Source: JBICHM01 sp043101835 (GTDB taxonomy: Bacteria > Planctomycetota > Phycisphaerae > Phycisphaerales > UBA1924). From it: a DNA stretch of 20,269 nt. A program made the position numbers and the translations under genes. This document shows positions 7,097 to 15,640 of the stretch, piece by piece. Each line of letters opens with the position of its first letter. The first letter of the stretch is position 1. Location: the NCBI GenBank assembly GCA_043101835.1, contig JBICHM010000236.1, forward strand, positions 1 to 20,269. The letters run 5' to 3'. A model generated the notes under the pieces. It was given only the letters and a program-made list of their open reading frames with translations. It was not told where the DNA came from and searched no databases.

Positions 7097-8258
7097 TTCC
7101 GCAGATCGACAGCGCGCTCTCGATGAGGATCGACGCGAGGCGCTCGACGGAGTCGAGATCGACCCACTCCTGCTCAGCGTGCGCGCCGGCGCCGCCAGGG
7201 CCGACAACGACGGTGTCGACACCCGCCGCCTGCAAGAGGGCGCTGTCCATCCAGGGGTTCTCGCCGATGATCGCGGGCGCGGCGCCGGTCACGGTTCTGC
7301 AGGCAGCCGCGACCGCGCGCGCGGTCGGGCCGTTGGGATCGGCCTCGAAGGGCTCGCGCGCGAGGTCGGCGCGGAGGTCGATGCGCAGCTCGGGGTCCTC
7401 GCGGCGCAGATCGTCGATGATCGCGCGGAGTTCGGCTTCGGCCTGCTGCGGCGTCTCGCCGGGGATGAGGCGGCGTTCGATGCGCAGCGTGCACCTGGGC
7501 GAATAGGTGGAGATGCCGACTCCACCGGCGATCGTCGCGGCGTGGAGCGTGGGCGGGCCGACAAGCGGGTGCGGCGTGCGGGCGCGCAGATCGCGCTCGA
7601 GCGCATCGAGGCGCGCGAGGAAGCGGCCCATGCGGAGGTTGGCGTCCACGCCCAGGTCGTGCTGGCTGCCGTGCGCGGCGACGCCGGTCGTCGTCACCTC
7701 GAACCACGCGAAGCCCTTGTGAGCCAGGCAGAGGCGCAGGTCGGTGGGCTCGGTGACGATCGCGCAGTCGGTCGTGCGCCGCGCGAGAATCTCCTCCATG
7801 CCGAGACTGGCGACTTCTTCATCGGCGACCAAGGCGACGACGAGGTCGCCGGCGAGGCGGATGTCGCTGCATGCGACGGCGGCGGCGGCTTCGATGCAGG
7901 CGGCCGCGGCGCCTTTCATGTCGTAGGCGCCGCGCCCGTGCAGACGCCGGCCGTCGATGCGCGCGCTGAACGGTTCGGTCATGCCGTCGACGCCGACGGT
8001 GTCGAGGTGCGCATTGAGCATTAGCGATCGCCCAGCTCGTGCGCCGGGCAGCGTGGCGAGAACGCTCGGGCGCATCGGCGTTGATTCCAGCGTCTCGACG
8101 ACAAGGCCCGCGTTCTCAAGCAGCGAAGCACAGCGCTGTGCGATCGCGCTTTCGCCCGGGGCGCCGGGGACGAGGCCCGGATTCACGGAGTTGGTGCGCA
8201 CGAGGGAGGCGACGAGATCGGTGAGGCGGGCGGGATCGATGGCGGGCGCGGTGGGCAT
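7089..8258 (-). CDS. M20-family metallopeptidase (ArgE/DapE/CPG2-like)
   Basis: This 389-residue cytosolic di-zinc hydrolase removes acyl or amino-acid groups from amino acids or small peptides. Motifs are all present: NAHLDTVG (H84, D86), GRGAYDMKGA (bridging D113), ADEE with catalytic E147 and metal E148, IVTEPTD (E170) and GAGAHAEQEWV (H360). The central ~110 residues (VAAHGSQHDLGVDAN and on) are the lid/dimerisation domain. The ATG at 8258 is chosen because CGGAG lies upstream and the N-terminus fits the family; the frame runs 58 codons further without an RBS. Annotation as acetylornithine deacetylase or succinyl-diaminopimelate desuccinylase is common for such proteins, but neither can be assigned here. 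No arg or dap genes are adjacent. Confidence 0.9.
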   Translation of the reverse strand: MPTAPAIDPARLTDLVASLVRTNSVNPGLVPGAPGESAIAQRCASLLENAGLVVETLESTPMRPSVLATLPGARAGRSLMLNAHLDTVGVDGMTEPFSARIDGRRLHGRGAYDMKGAAAACIEAAAAVACSDIRLAGDLVVALVADEEVASLGMEEILARRTTDCAIVTEPTDLRLCLAHKGFAWFEVTTTGVAAHGSQHDLGVDANLRMGRFLARLDALERDLRARTPHPLVGPPTLHAATIAGGVGISTYSPRCTLRIERRLIPGETPQQAEAELRAIIDDLRREDPELRIDLRADLAREPFEADPNGPTARAVAAACRTVTGAAPAIIGENPWMDSALLQAAGVDTVVVGPGGAGAHAEQEWVDLDSVERLASILIESALSICGTT

Positions 8259-8321
8259 GAGGGACTCCGAGGGTCTCCAGTTGTACCGGCGCGTGCGGGG
8301 CGTGATACGCTCATCATCGGG

Positions 8322-8329
8322 AAAGGAGG
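8322..8329 (+). promoter_or_regulatory. Strong Shine-Dalgarno for the histidine phosphatase
   Basis: AAAGGAGG lies 5 nt before ATG 8335. It is the strongest RBS seen in the window and marks the head of the four-gene operon. The 76-bp divergent spacer also holds TTGTAC (8281-8286) and GATACG (8304-8309) 17 nt apart, a weak promoter candidate. Confidence 0.75.
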
Positions 8330-8334
8330 CGATC

Positions 8335-8874
8335 ATGAAGCTCTGCAGATTCCCGGCCGCGCGTCTGGCGCTGCTCGGGGCGATCGGGCTGGCGCTCGCG
8401 ACCTCGACGAGCCGGGCGATTGCTGCAACCACGGTCGTGCTGGCCCGCCACGCTGAGAAGGTGACGATCCAGGAGACACCCGACCCGCCGCTGACGGAGG
8501 CCGGACTCGCCCGGGCGGCGGCGCTGGCGCGCGTGCTCGCGGATGTGCCGCTCGACGCGGCGTATGCGACCCACTACCGACGCACGCGCGACACGGCGAA
8601 GCCCGCCGCGACCGTCCATGGTCTCGCGGTCCAGGAGCGCGACGCGCGCGACGTCGCGGGGACCGCGGCCGAGATCCTTCGTGAGCACGACGGCGACACC
8701 GTGCTCATCGTCGGCCACTCCAACACCGTGCCGGCGATGATCCGCGCACTCGGCGTCGACACCGATCTGACGCTGAACGAGGCCGAGGACTACGACGACC
8801 TCTTCGTCGTGCGCATCGATGACGACGGGCGCGCGACGCTGCTGCACCTCCACTACGGGGCGCCCAGCGGGTGA
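8335..8874 (+). CDS. Exported histidine phosphatase family protein (SixA/PGM-like)
   Basis: This 179-residue member of histidine phosphatase branch 1 forms a phospho-histidine intermediate. The catalytic RHAEK lies at 38-42 (nucleophile H39) and the second histidine is in VGHSNT (H128). The DPPLTEAGLARA segment and YRRTRDTA are typical of small SixA/GpmB-like phosphatases. An N-terminal hydrophobic stretch (ARLALLGAIGLALATSTSRAIA) looks like a signal peptide, so it should be periplasmic. Its TGA overlaps the next gene's GTG start (GTGA), so it heads a coupled operon with ELM1 and two glycosyltransferases. A role in dephosphorylating a sugar or glycan intermediate is an inference from this context; the substrate is unknown. 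Confidence 0.88.
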   Translation: MKLCRFPAARLALLGAIGLALATSTSRAIAATTVVLARHAEKVTIQETPDPPLTEAGLARAAALARVLADVPLDAAYATHYRRTRDTAKPAATVHGLAVQERDARDVAGTAAEILREHDGDTVLIVGHSNTVPAMIRALGVDTDLTLNEAEDYDDLFVVRIDDDGRATLLHLHYGAPSG

Positions 8875-9833
8875 CCGACACGGATCGCCCGCTTACGGTC
8901 TGGATGGTGACCGACGGAAAGGCCGGGCACCTGAACCAGATGCGCGGCCTCGTCCACGCGCTCGGCGCACGCGCACAGGTTGCGTCGCACCGTATCGATG
9001 CGCCCGGCCCGTGGTCGTGCGCATGGGGGTGGCTGCTGGCGCGGTTTGCGCGGGGCGCGGGGCTGCCGGATCCGGATCTGATCCTCTGCGCAGGGCGGTC
9101 GACGCACCTCGCGGCGCTCGCGGCGCGGCGGGCGCGTCGCGGGCGAGTTGTCGTGTGCATGCGCCCGTCGCTGCCGACGCGCTGGTTCGACCTCTGCCTC
9201 ATCCCGCGGCACGACCTTGTCGGCCGGTCGGCGCCGACGAATGTCGTGGAGACGCTCGGCGCCCTGTGCGATGTTCGGCCGTCCGATGCGCACGATCCTG
9301 AGCGCGGCGTGTTCCTCATCGGTGGGCCGTCGAAGCGTCACCAATGGGACGAGGAGGCGATCGTCAGCCAGGTGCATGCGATCGTGGAGCGGTCGGGGCC
9401 GGTGCGCTGGCGCCTGACAACCTCGCGCCGGACGCCGGCGACGACAACGGCCCGCATCGAGTCGATGGCCGACGAGCGTCTCGAGGTGATCCCGGCCGAC
9501 CAGACGGCGCCCGGCTGGGTGCATGAGGCGCTGGCGACGGCCGGCACGGCGTGGGTGACGGAGGACAGCGTGTCGATGCTCTACGAAGCGCTGACGAGCG
9601 GGTGCGCGGTGGGCGCGCTGCGCGTCGCGCGGACCCGTGAGGACCGCGTGTCGCGCGGGATTGACCGGCTCGCCGCGGACCGGATCATCACTCCCTTCGA
9701 CGCGTGGCGTCGCGACATCCCGGTCTCGGCGCCGGCGACGCCGATCGACGAATCGGCCCGGTGCGCCGGGCTGATCCTTGCCCAGTGGTTCGAGGCGTCG
9801 GGCGGCGCCCCGGTATCATCGCCCCCCCGATGA
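8871..9833 (+). CDS. ELM1/GtrOC1-family putative glycosyltransferase
   Basis: This 320-residue soluble protein without a signal peptide has the signature of the 'mitochondrial fission ELM1' family: VWMVTDGKAGHLNQMRGLVHAL at the start, then CAGRSTHLAAL, a RPS/LCLIPRHD segment, IGGPSKRHQW in the middle and VTEDSVSMLYEALTSG near the C-terminus. Bacterial members have a GT-B-like architecture and often sit with LPS or surface-glycan genes; the name comes from a plant organelle-division protein and does not imply fission here. The GTG start at 8871 is fixed by overlap with the previous stop. Its own TGA overlaps the next ATG. Its exact reaction is not established. Confidence 0.85.
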   Translation: MTDTDRPLTVWMVTDGKAGHLNQMRGLVHALGARAQVASHRIDAPGPWSCAWGWLLARFARGAGLPDPDLILCAGRSTHLAALAARRARRGRVVVCMRPSLPTRWFDLCLIPRHDLVGRSAPTNVVETLGALCDVRPSDAHDPERGVFLIGGPSKRHQWDEEAIVSQVHAIVERSGPVRWRLTTSRRTPATTTARIESMADERLEVIPADQTAPGWVHEALATAGTAWVTEDSVSMLYEALTSGCAVGALRVARTREDRVSRGIDRLAADRIITPFDAWRRDIPVSAPATPIDESARCAGLILAQWFEASGGAPVSSPPR

Positions 9834-10945
9834 GCGACCGCCCCCTCACGATTTTGCAGACGCTCCCGGCCCTCGCAGGCGGCGGCGTGGAGCGCGGGAC
9901 GCTCGAAGTCAGCGACGAGATCGTTCGGCGCGGGTGGCGCTCGATCGTCGTGTCGGCCGGCGGGCGGATGGTCGCCGATCTCGAAGCGGGCGGCGCAACG
10001 CACATCGCGATGCCGATCGGCGCCAAGGGGCCGCGTGCGCTGGGGTGCATCAAGCGGCTTCAGCGCATCCTGCGCGATGAGCGCGTGGATGTGCTGCACG
10101 CGCGTTCGCGGATGCCGGCATGGGTGAGCGTGCTGGCGCTGCGCCGGATGCGCGAGGCCGGGCGCCCCGCACTCGTGACGACCGTGCACGGCCTGCACTC
10201 GGTCAGTCGCTACAGCGCGGTGATGACGCGCGGGGAGGTCGTGATCGCCGTCTCCGAGAGCGTCCGGGCGTACATCAAGCGAGAGTATCCGGCGACCGAC
10301 ATGTCGCGCGTTGTCGTTATTCCACGCGGTGTCGATCCGGGGGCATTCCCGCGCGGCTACCAGCCGACGGAGGCGTGGCGGGAGGCATTCTTCGGGCAGC
10401 ACCCGGCTCTCGAAGGACGCCCCATCGCGACCATCGTCGGCCGCCTCACTCGCTTGAAGGGGCACCTGGATTTTTTGGACGCCATCGCCCACGCACGGAC
10501 GCTGGGCGTCAACGTGGCGGGGTTAGTCGTCGGCGATGAGGATCCCCGACGGAAGGCGTATGCGGGGGAAGTGCGCACCCGGGCGGCGGCCGTCGGCGGC
10601 GTGGTGTTCGCGGGCCACCGATCGGATGTGCGTGAGATCGACGCGATCAGCGATGTGGTCGTGTCGCTGTCGACCAAGCCGGAGTCCTTCGGTCGCGCGG
10701 CCCTCGAGGCGCTGGCGATGGGCACGCCGGTGGTCGGCTACGACCACGGCGGCGTCGGTGAGGTGCTGGCGGAGATGCTCCCCGCCGGACGCGTAGCGCT
10801 GGGCGACGCCCGCGCCGCGGGCGAACGGATCGCATCGTTTGTGCACGAGCGTCCCGAGGTCCGGGCGCACGACCGGTTCACGCTGCGCGCAATGCTGGAC
10901 AAGACCATGGCCGTGTATGCGCAGCTGGGGAGCGTGCGCCGATGA
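9830..10945 (+). CDS. GT4-family glycosyltransferase (first of pair)
   Basis: This 371-residue retaining GT-B glycosyltransferase is predicted cytosolic or membrane-peripheral. The acceptor domain opens with ILQTLPALAGGGVERGTLE, a typical Gly-rich loop. TTVHGLHS and VIAVSESVRAYI lie mid-protein. The donor domain holds IVGRLTRLKGH (Arg/Lys contacts to the nucleotide-sugar phosphates) and the E-x7-E motif (E285, E293) in PESFGRAALEALAMGTPVVG. The ATGA overlap at 9830-9833 sets the start. A TATCAT at 9813-9818, 11 nt before the ATG, might allow an internal near-leaderless transcript but has no good -35. Donor and acceptor sugars are unknown; LPS-core-type transfer is the likeliest context. Confidence 0.92.
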   Translation: MSDRPLTILQTLPALAGGGVERGTLEVSDEIVRRGWRSIVVSAGGRMVADLEAGGATHIAMPIGAKGPRALGCIKRLQRILRDERVDVLHARSRMPAWVSVLALRRMREAGRPALVTTVHGLHSVSRYSAVMTRGEVVIAVSESVRAYIKREYPATDMSRVVVIPRGVDPGAFPRGYQPTEAWREAFFGQHPALEGRPIATIVGRLTRLKGHLDFLDAIAHARTLGVNVAGLVVGDEDPRRKAYAGEVRTRAAAVGGVVFAGHRSDVREIDAISDVVVSLSTKPESFGRAALEALAMGTPVVGYDHGGVGEVLAEMLPAGRVALGDARAAGERIASFVHERPEVRAHDRFTLRAMLDKTMAVYAQLGSVRR

Positions 10946-11976
10946 CGCGCCTTCGAATCTGCCAGGTCGTCGCCGGCCCGTGCGTGGGCGGGCTGGAGAA
11001 GCACATCTTCGGCCTCGTGCGCGAGCTGCGCGATCGACACGACATCACCGTGCTCGCGCCCGAGGCGTGGCGCGCGGGCGTGCCGGAGGGGGCGGCGTTC
11101 CGCCTCGTCAACCTCGACAGATGGCGGCTCGACCCGCGCGCTGTCATGGATCTTCGGCGCGCGCTGCGGGAGACCGACGCCCAGGTCGTGCATGCGCACG
11201 CGAGCAAAGCGGCGGGGATGTCGCGCATCGCGGCGCGCCCGCTGCATTGCGCTCAGGTGGCGACGGTGCACGGACTGAAGAGCAGTGCGGGGCCGTACCG
11301 GGGCGGCGGTCGCCGGGTGATCGCGGTCAGCGAGGCGGCGGCCCGTCGGCTCCGTCTGCCCGACACAATCGTGATTCCCAACGGCGTTGCGCTGCCGCAC
11401 GTGCCCGAGCACGCCGGCGCCCCGCTGCTTGCCTCGGTCGGCGCGCCGGCCGACAAATCGGTGGTGTGCGCCGTCGGTCGCATGGCGCAAGTGAAGGGCT
11501 TCGATGTGCTGCTCCGCGCCTGGCGGGGTGTTGATGCGACGCTGCTGCTGCTCGGCACAGGGCCGGAGCTGCAGAAGCTTCAGGCGGAAGCCGCGGCCCT
11601 CGGCATCGGCGAGCGCGTGCTGTTTCTCGGCTGGCGAGACGACGCGCCGGCGGTGCAGGCCTCGTGCGACCTGTGCGTGCTCTCCTCGCGCCGCGAGGGA
11701 TTCCCGCTGACGCTCGTCGAGGCGCTGCAGGTCGGCACGCCGGTTGTTTCGACGCGCGTGCCGGGGGCCGAGGACATGCTGCCCGACGAGTTTCTTGCGC
11801 CAATCGAGGATGCGGACGAGTTGGCGACGCGCATCAACGCGGCGCTCGCGGACCTCCCGCGCGTGCGCGAGGTGTTCGCGCCGATCTTCGAGCGGGCGCG
11901 GCGCGAGCTGACGCTCGCAGCGATGGCGCAGCGCGTCGAGGCGGTGTACTTCGACGCCCTGCGCGATCTCGATTGA
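10942..11976 (+). CDS. GT4-family glycosyltransferase (second of pair)
   Basis: This 344-residue GT-B enzyme ends the operon and overlaps the previous gene by 4 nt (ATGA). Motifs are ICQVVAGPCVGGLEKHIFGL at the N-terminus, VHAHASKAAGMSR, ATVHGLKS and VIAVSEAAA, then in the donor domain AVGRMAQVKGFDVLL and the E-x7-E pair E252/E260 in REGFPLTLVEALQVGTPVVS. It is shorter than its neighbour and clearly diverged from it, so it probably adds a different residue to the same acceptor. The stop lies 8 bp from the stop of the convergent propeller-amidohydrolase, with no room for a dedicated terminator. Specificity is not readable from sequence. Confidence 0.92.
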   Translation: MTRLRICQVVAGPCVGGLEKHIFGLVRELRDRHDITVLAPEAWRAGVPEGAAFRLVNLDRWRLDPRAVMDLRRALRETDAQVVHAHASKAAGMSRIAARPLHCAQVATVHGLKSSAGPYRGGGRRVIAVSEAAARRLRLPDTIVIPNGVALPHVPEHAGAPLLASVGAPADKSVVCAVGRMAQVKGFDVLLRAWRGVDATLLLLGTGPELQKLQAEAAALGIGERVLFLGWRDDAPAVQASCDLCVLSSRREGFPLTLVEALQVGTPVVSTRVPGAEDMLPDEFLAPIEDADELATRINAALADLPRVREVFAPIFERARRELTLAAMAQRVEAVYFDALRDLD

Positions 11977-11984
11977 CGAGCGGA

Positions 11985-14900
11985 TCAGCCGCCGGCGGCG
12001 CAGGAGCAGACGGTGTGGGCTCCGGCGTCGGTTGTGACGGCCCCCCACCACTTGCCGAGGCCCAAGGCGCCCGGGCCGTCGCCGAAGGCGTCGGCGCCGA
12101 CGGTGTCCGGGTGGTTGCCGACCTGGTTCATGGTCGCGGCGTCGAAGAGACGACCGTTGAGCATGACCTGGCTGACCGAATCGGTGTTGCGGATGTTCTC
12201 GAGCGGGTTGGCGTCGAGGATGACGAGGTCGGCGAGTTTGCCTTCCTCGATCGAGCCGATCTCGCTGTCCATCCCGAGCGTGCGCGCGGGGAAGATCGTG
12301 GCGCACTTGAGCGCCTCGTGGGGCGTCATGCCGCCCTGCGCGAACATCCAGATCTCCCAGTGCTCGGCGAGGCCGGCGAGCTGGCCGTGGGCGCCGGTGT
12401 TGACGAGACGCCCGCGATCGACGAGGTCCTTGAGGCCCTCGGCGATCTTGATGTGGTTGTAGTCGCCCTCGGGCGCCTTCTGACGCCGGCGCGAGCGCGG
12501 ATCGACGATGTAGTGCGGCACGTAGGTGGTCAGCAGCTCGTGGCGCCAGACATCCATGTGCTCATACCAGTAGTACTCGCCGCTGATCCCGCCGTACGAG
12601 ACGACGAGCGTCGGCGTGATGGCGGTGTCGGAGGGCTCCCACAGCTGGAGCACATCGTTGTAGATCGTCTCGACGGGGAGGTTGTGCTCGACGGTGGTGT
12701 GACCGTCGACGACCATCGTGAGGTTGTGCATGAAGGTGCTGCCGCCCTCGGGCATGACCTGCATGCCGAGCCGGCGCGCCGCCTCGAGCACCTGCTGGCG
12801 CTGATCGCGCCGGGGCTGGTTGTATGACTTCACGCTGAACGCGCCGACCTTCTGCATGCGCTTCAAGTGAAAGAGGGCGTCGTCGAAGCTGTCGACCTCG
12901 GCGCGGTAGTCGGCGCCCGCGGCGCCGTAGAGGATCGTGCCGGTCGAGAAGATGCGCGGAGCGCGGATGAGCCCGGCCTTCTGCATCTCGCTGGCGGCGA
13001 AAATCGTCTCGGTGTCGTTCGACGGGTCGTGGATCGTCGTGACGCCGAAGGCGAGGTTGGCGTACTGGCTCCAGTTGTGCTGGGGGATGATGCCGCTCGT
13101 GCCCTGGGCGCCGTGGGCGTGGGCGTCGATGAGCCCGGGGATGATAGTCTTGCCTTCGCAGTCGATGAGCGTGCCGGCGCGCGGGATCGGCGCCTCCCCC
13201 ATCGCGCCAACGCCGGTGATGCGGTTGCCGGTGATGACCACCGCGCCGTTCTCGATGACCTCGTCGCCGTTCATGGTGACGATGCGGGCGTTGATGAAGG
13301 CCACGACGCCTGTGGGCTGGTCGGCCTCCGCTTCGAAGCCAATGTTGACGCCAACGGCCGGCGCCTCGGGCAGTTCTTCCGGTGCGCCATCAAGGAAGGC
13401 GAAGGAGTCGGTCAGCTTGCGCCGGAAGAGCTCCGGACCGAGCGACCAGTAGAGGGCGCTGGCGTCGCCGGCCCAGTCGAGATTGTCACCGGCTTCCTTC
13501 GTGACCTTCGCGACGGGAAGGTTCGAACCGCCGGCGCCGATCGAGATCGTGCGACCGGTCTCGACAAGTGGGGTGATGTAGACATGGAAGCGCTCGCGGA
13601 AGGCGAGCCATGCGCCGTCGGGCGATACGCTAAAGGCCTGCGCGGCGCTGGTGGTGTAGAGCTCGCGATCGTCCTCGACGCGGTTGAGGTCGATCGCGAC
13701 GAGCGTGCGGGTGTCGCTGGTCTCATCGCCGCTGGAGCGCATGACGTAGAGGCGGTCGTTGCGGGCGCCGAAGTGGGCGTCGGCGCCGCTGCCGGTGATG
13801 CGGGTCATCTCACCGCCTGTGGCCGGAACGCTGTAGACGCCCGTGTCGTCGCTGTAGAGCGGGTTGCGCAGGAAGCCGGCGCCCGTCTGGCGGAAGACGA
13901 CGGTGTTCCCGTCGGGGCTGAAGACGGGGTCGACATAGTGGCCGGGCCGAGGCGTGATGACACGCCCGTTGCCGCCGCTCGCGGGCGCGATGCGGAGTTC
14001 GCCGAGGTCGCGGTCGCTCCAGGTTCCGAAGACGATGGACTCACCGTCGCGGCTGAACGCGGGGTCGTGCTCGAAGCGACCCTCGAGGGAAGTGAGGCGA
14101 CGAGGATCGCCGCCGGGCAGGTCCTTCACCCAGATGTGGCCGAGGGCGACATACGCGACGCGGTCGCCCCGGGGGGAGACGGTGACGCCGCGGAGCATCT
14201 TCACATCGAAGGCGTCGCTGAAGACCGGCTGCGGCGAGCGCACGGCCTCGGCGACCTGCATCGTCGTGCGCACGCGAAAGGGAATCTGCGTGACGGCGCG
14301 CGAGGCGACCTCGATGCGTTTGATGTGGCCGTCGTCCCAGAAGACCAGGTGCTTCGAGTCGGGCGTCCACGCCATGGTCGGGTAGACGCCGTGGATGGAC
14401 CAGGCCTCCTGGTTGTCGCGCTCGAGGCCTTCGAGGATGGGCGTCTCTTCGCCGGTCTCGAGGTCCTTGAGGAAGAGGACAGTGTCGTAGTCAACGCGGC
14501 GAAGGAAGGCGAGCGTCCTGCCGTCCGGGGAGGGCGTGGGGCGAACAGCGCCGCCTGCGCCGCCAGCGACGCGGTCGATCTCGCCAGTCTCACGATCGAG
14601 GCGATCGATCACATACACCTGACCCGAGGAGTCCTTGTTGTATTCGAACTGGCGCCCGGGGGTCGCGTCGCGGTCGAAATAGAGGTATCGCCCGTCGGGG
14701 CTGAAGGCGGGGTCGTTGACATCCTTCTGCTCGTTGGCGCGCCTTGTCATCTGCGCGCCGGCGCCGCCGGAGATGTGATAGAGCCACATCTCGCCCGCGC
14801 CGAGCGACCGCTTGCTGGTGAAGTGCTTGCGCGCGACGACGTAGTCGCCCGTGGGATCCCACGCCGGATTGTTGAGGAGGCGGAATGACTCCTTGGTCAC

Positions 14901-15383
14901 CTGGCGTGCGTCCGAGCCGTCGGCGTTCATCACCCAGATGTTGTCGCCATCGCCGGCGTCGCTGGTGAAGGCGATCTTCGTGCCGTCGGGGCTGAAGCGG
15001 GGCTGCATGTCCCAGGCGAGGCCGGTGCGGATGGGCGTGGCGTCGCCGCCGGCGAAGGGGATGGTGTAGACATCCCCGAGCATGTCGAAGACGATCGTGG
15101 CGCCGTCGGGCGACACATCGAGGTTCATCCAGGTGCCCTGGGTGGTGTCGATCGCGGCGTCGCGCCAGCCCCAGTCTCCGGGCGGATCGCTGACATCCCA
15201 CTCCTTGATCGCTTCGGCCTGGGCGTCCTCGGGATCCGCAACCTCGGGCTGTGCATCGGCCTGCGCAGCGGCCTGCTCCTCGGCGGGCGGATCGGCCGGC
15301 TGCGCGCTGGCACAGGACGCGGTCGCCCCGGCGAGGAGGATGGACAGGGCGGCGAAGGCGGTCTTCGGGCACGGATCGGGCAT
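11985..15383 (-). CDS. Exported PD40/TolB-like beta-propeller fused to amidohydrolase
   Basis: This 1132-residue protein has a signal sequence (AALSILLAGATASCASA; TASC is a poor lipobox, so cleavage at ASA is as likely as lipidation), followed by an Ala/Glu/Gln/Pro linker to ~58. Residues ~80-660 carry at least eight SPDG-type PD40 blades (at 91, 131, 228, 285, 403, 444, 489 and 587), a propeller in one or two units. Residues ~690-1090 are an amidohydrolase domain: FINARIVTMNGDEVIENGAVVITG, LIDAHAHGAQG (H755, H757), K852 in VKSYNQ as candidate bridging lysine, HTTVEH (895-900), NTGAHG (H999) and ADLVILDANP. The propeller may gate or bind peptides as in prolyl oligopeptidases and tricorn. The unusual tail ends HTVCSCAAGG. 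ATG 15383 is chosen because the signal peptide starts there and GAGG lies 9 nt upstream. Confidence 0.9.
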   Translation of the reverse strand: MPDPCPKTAFAALSILLAGATASCASAQPADPPAEEQAAAQADAQPEVADPEDAQAEAIKEWDVSDPPGDWGWRDAAIDTTQGTWMNLDVSPDGATIVFDMLGDVYTIPFAGGDATPIRTGLAWDMQPRFSPDGTKIAFTSDAGDGDNIWVMNADGSDARQVTKESFRLLNNPAWDPTGDYVVARKHFTSKRSLGAGEMWLYHISGGAGAQMTRRANEQKDVNDPAFSPDGRYLYFDRDATPGRQFEYNKDSSGQVYVIDRLDRETGEIDRVAGGAGGAVRPTPSPDGRTLAFLRRVDYDTVLFLKDLETGEETPILEGLERDNQEAWSIHGVYPTMAWTPDSKHLVFWDDGHIKRIEVASRAVTQIPFRVRTTMQVAEAVRSPQPVFSDAFDVKMLRGVTVSPRGDRVAYVALGHIWVKDLPGGDPRRLTSLEGRFEHDPAFSRDGESIVFGTWSDRDLGELRIAPASGGNGRVITPRPGHYVDPVFSPDGNTVVFRQTGAGFLRNPLYSDDTGVYSVPATGGEMTRITGSGADAHFGARNDRLYVMRSSGDETSDTRTLVAIDLNRVEDDRELYTTSAAQAFSVSPDGAWLAFRERFHVYITPLVETGRTISIGAGGSNLPVAKVTKEAGDNLDWAGDASALYWSLGPELFRRKLTDSFAFLDGAPEELPEAPAVGVNIGFEAEADQPTGVVAFINARIVTMNGDEVIENGAVVITGNRITGVGAMGEAPIPRAGTLIDCEGKTIIPGLIDAHAHGAQGTSGIIPQHNWSQYANLAFGVTTIHDPSNDTETIFAASEMQKAGLIRAPRIFSTGTILYGAAGADYRAEVDSFDDALFHLKRMQKVGAFSVKSYNQPRRDQRQQVLEAARRLGMQVMPEGGSTFMHNLTMVVDGHTTVEHNLPVETIYNDVLQLWEPSDTAITPTLVVSYGGISGEYYWYEHMDVWRHELLTTYVPHYIVDPRSRRRQKAPEGDYNHIKIAEGLKDLVDRGRLVNTGAHGQLAGLAEHWEIWMFAQGGMTPHEALKCATIFPARTLGMDSEIGSIEEGKLADLVILDANPLENIRNTDSVSQVMLNGRLFDAATMNQVGNHPDTVGADAFGDGPGALGLGKWWGAVTTDAGAHTVCSCAAGG

Positions 15384-15640
15384 CGGGTGTCGCCTCAAGG
15401 GGTTTGGAGATGGGGTCGCGGCAAGGCTACCGGACCCCCCGGATACCGGCAAAGGCGCCAGAATGCTGCACGATGGCATGGAATCCGGGCTCTCCTGCTC
15501 CAAAGGAAGATCTGGCGCGTCACGTTGTGGCGCGCACGCTGAACAACCCTCGTGACGGCCGGCGGCTCGACGCCGGCGACTTCCGGGACCCCGGCGGCGG
15601 ATGAACGCCGCCCGCAGAACGACTCAAGGAGCCAGCAGTC
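15384..15640. other. Divergent intergenic region upstream of the propeller-amidohydrolase and the sigma operon
   Basis: This 257-bp spacer holds a minus-strand promoter candidate near 15424-15452 and an RBS at 15626-15631 (AAGGAG, 9 nt before ATG 15641). An ATG at 15601 opens a frame of under 100 codons overlapping the next gene and is not supported by any RBS or family. No clear plus-strand promoter was found; an ECF-type promoter might be expected here but no standard motif was recognised. Confidence 0.5.
15424..15452 (-). promoter_or_regulatory. Candidate promoter of the propeller-amidohydrolase
   Basis: On the minus strand TTGCCG (15452-15447) and TAGCCT (15429-15424) are 17 nt apart. 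The spacer contains CCGGGGGGTCCGG directly before the -10 box, closely matching the metalloprotease promoter candidate. Predicted leader is about 30 nt. Confidence 0.4.

Noticed and set aside
12867..14888. Long plus-strand open frame (673 codons) opposite the propeller-amidohydrolase
   Set aside because: Shadow of the SPDG-repeat coding region on the other strand; no RBS, no domain, biased Ala/Gly/Val/Asp content.
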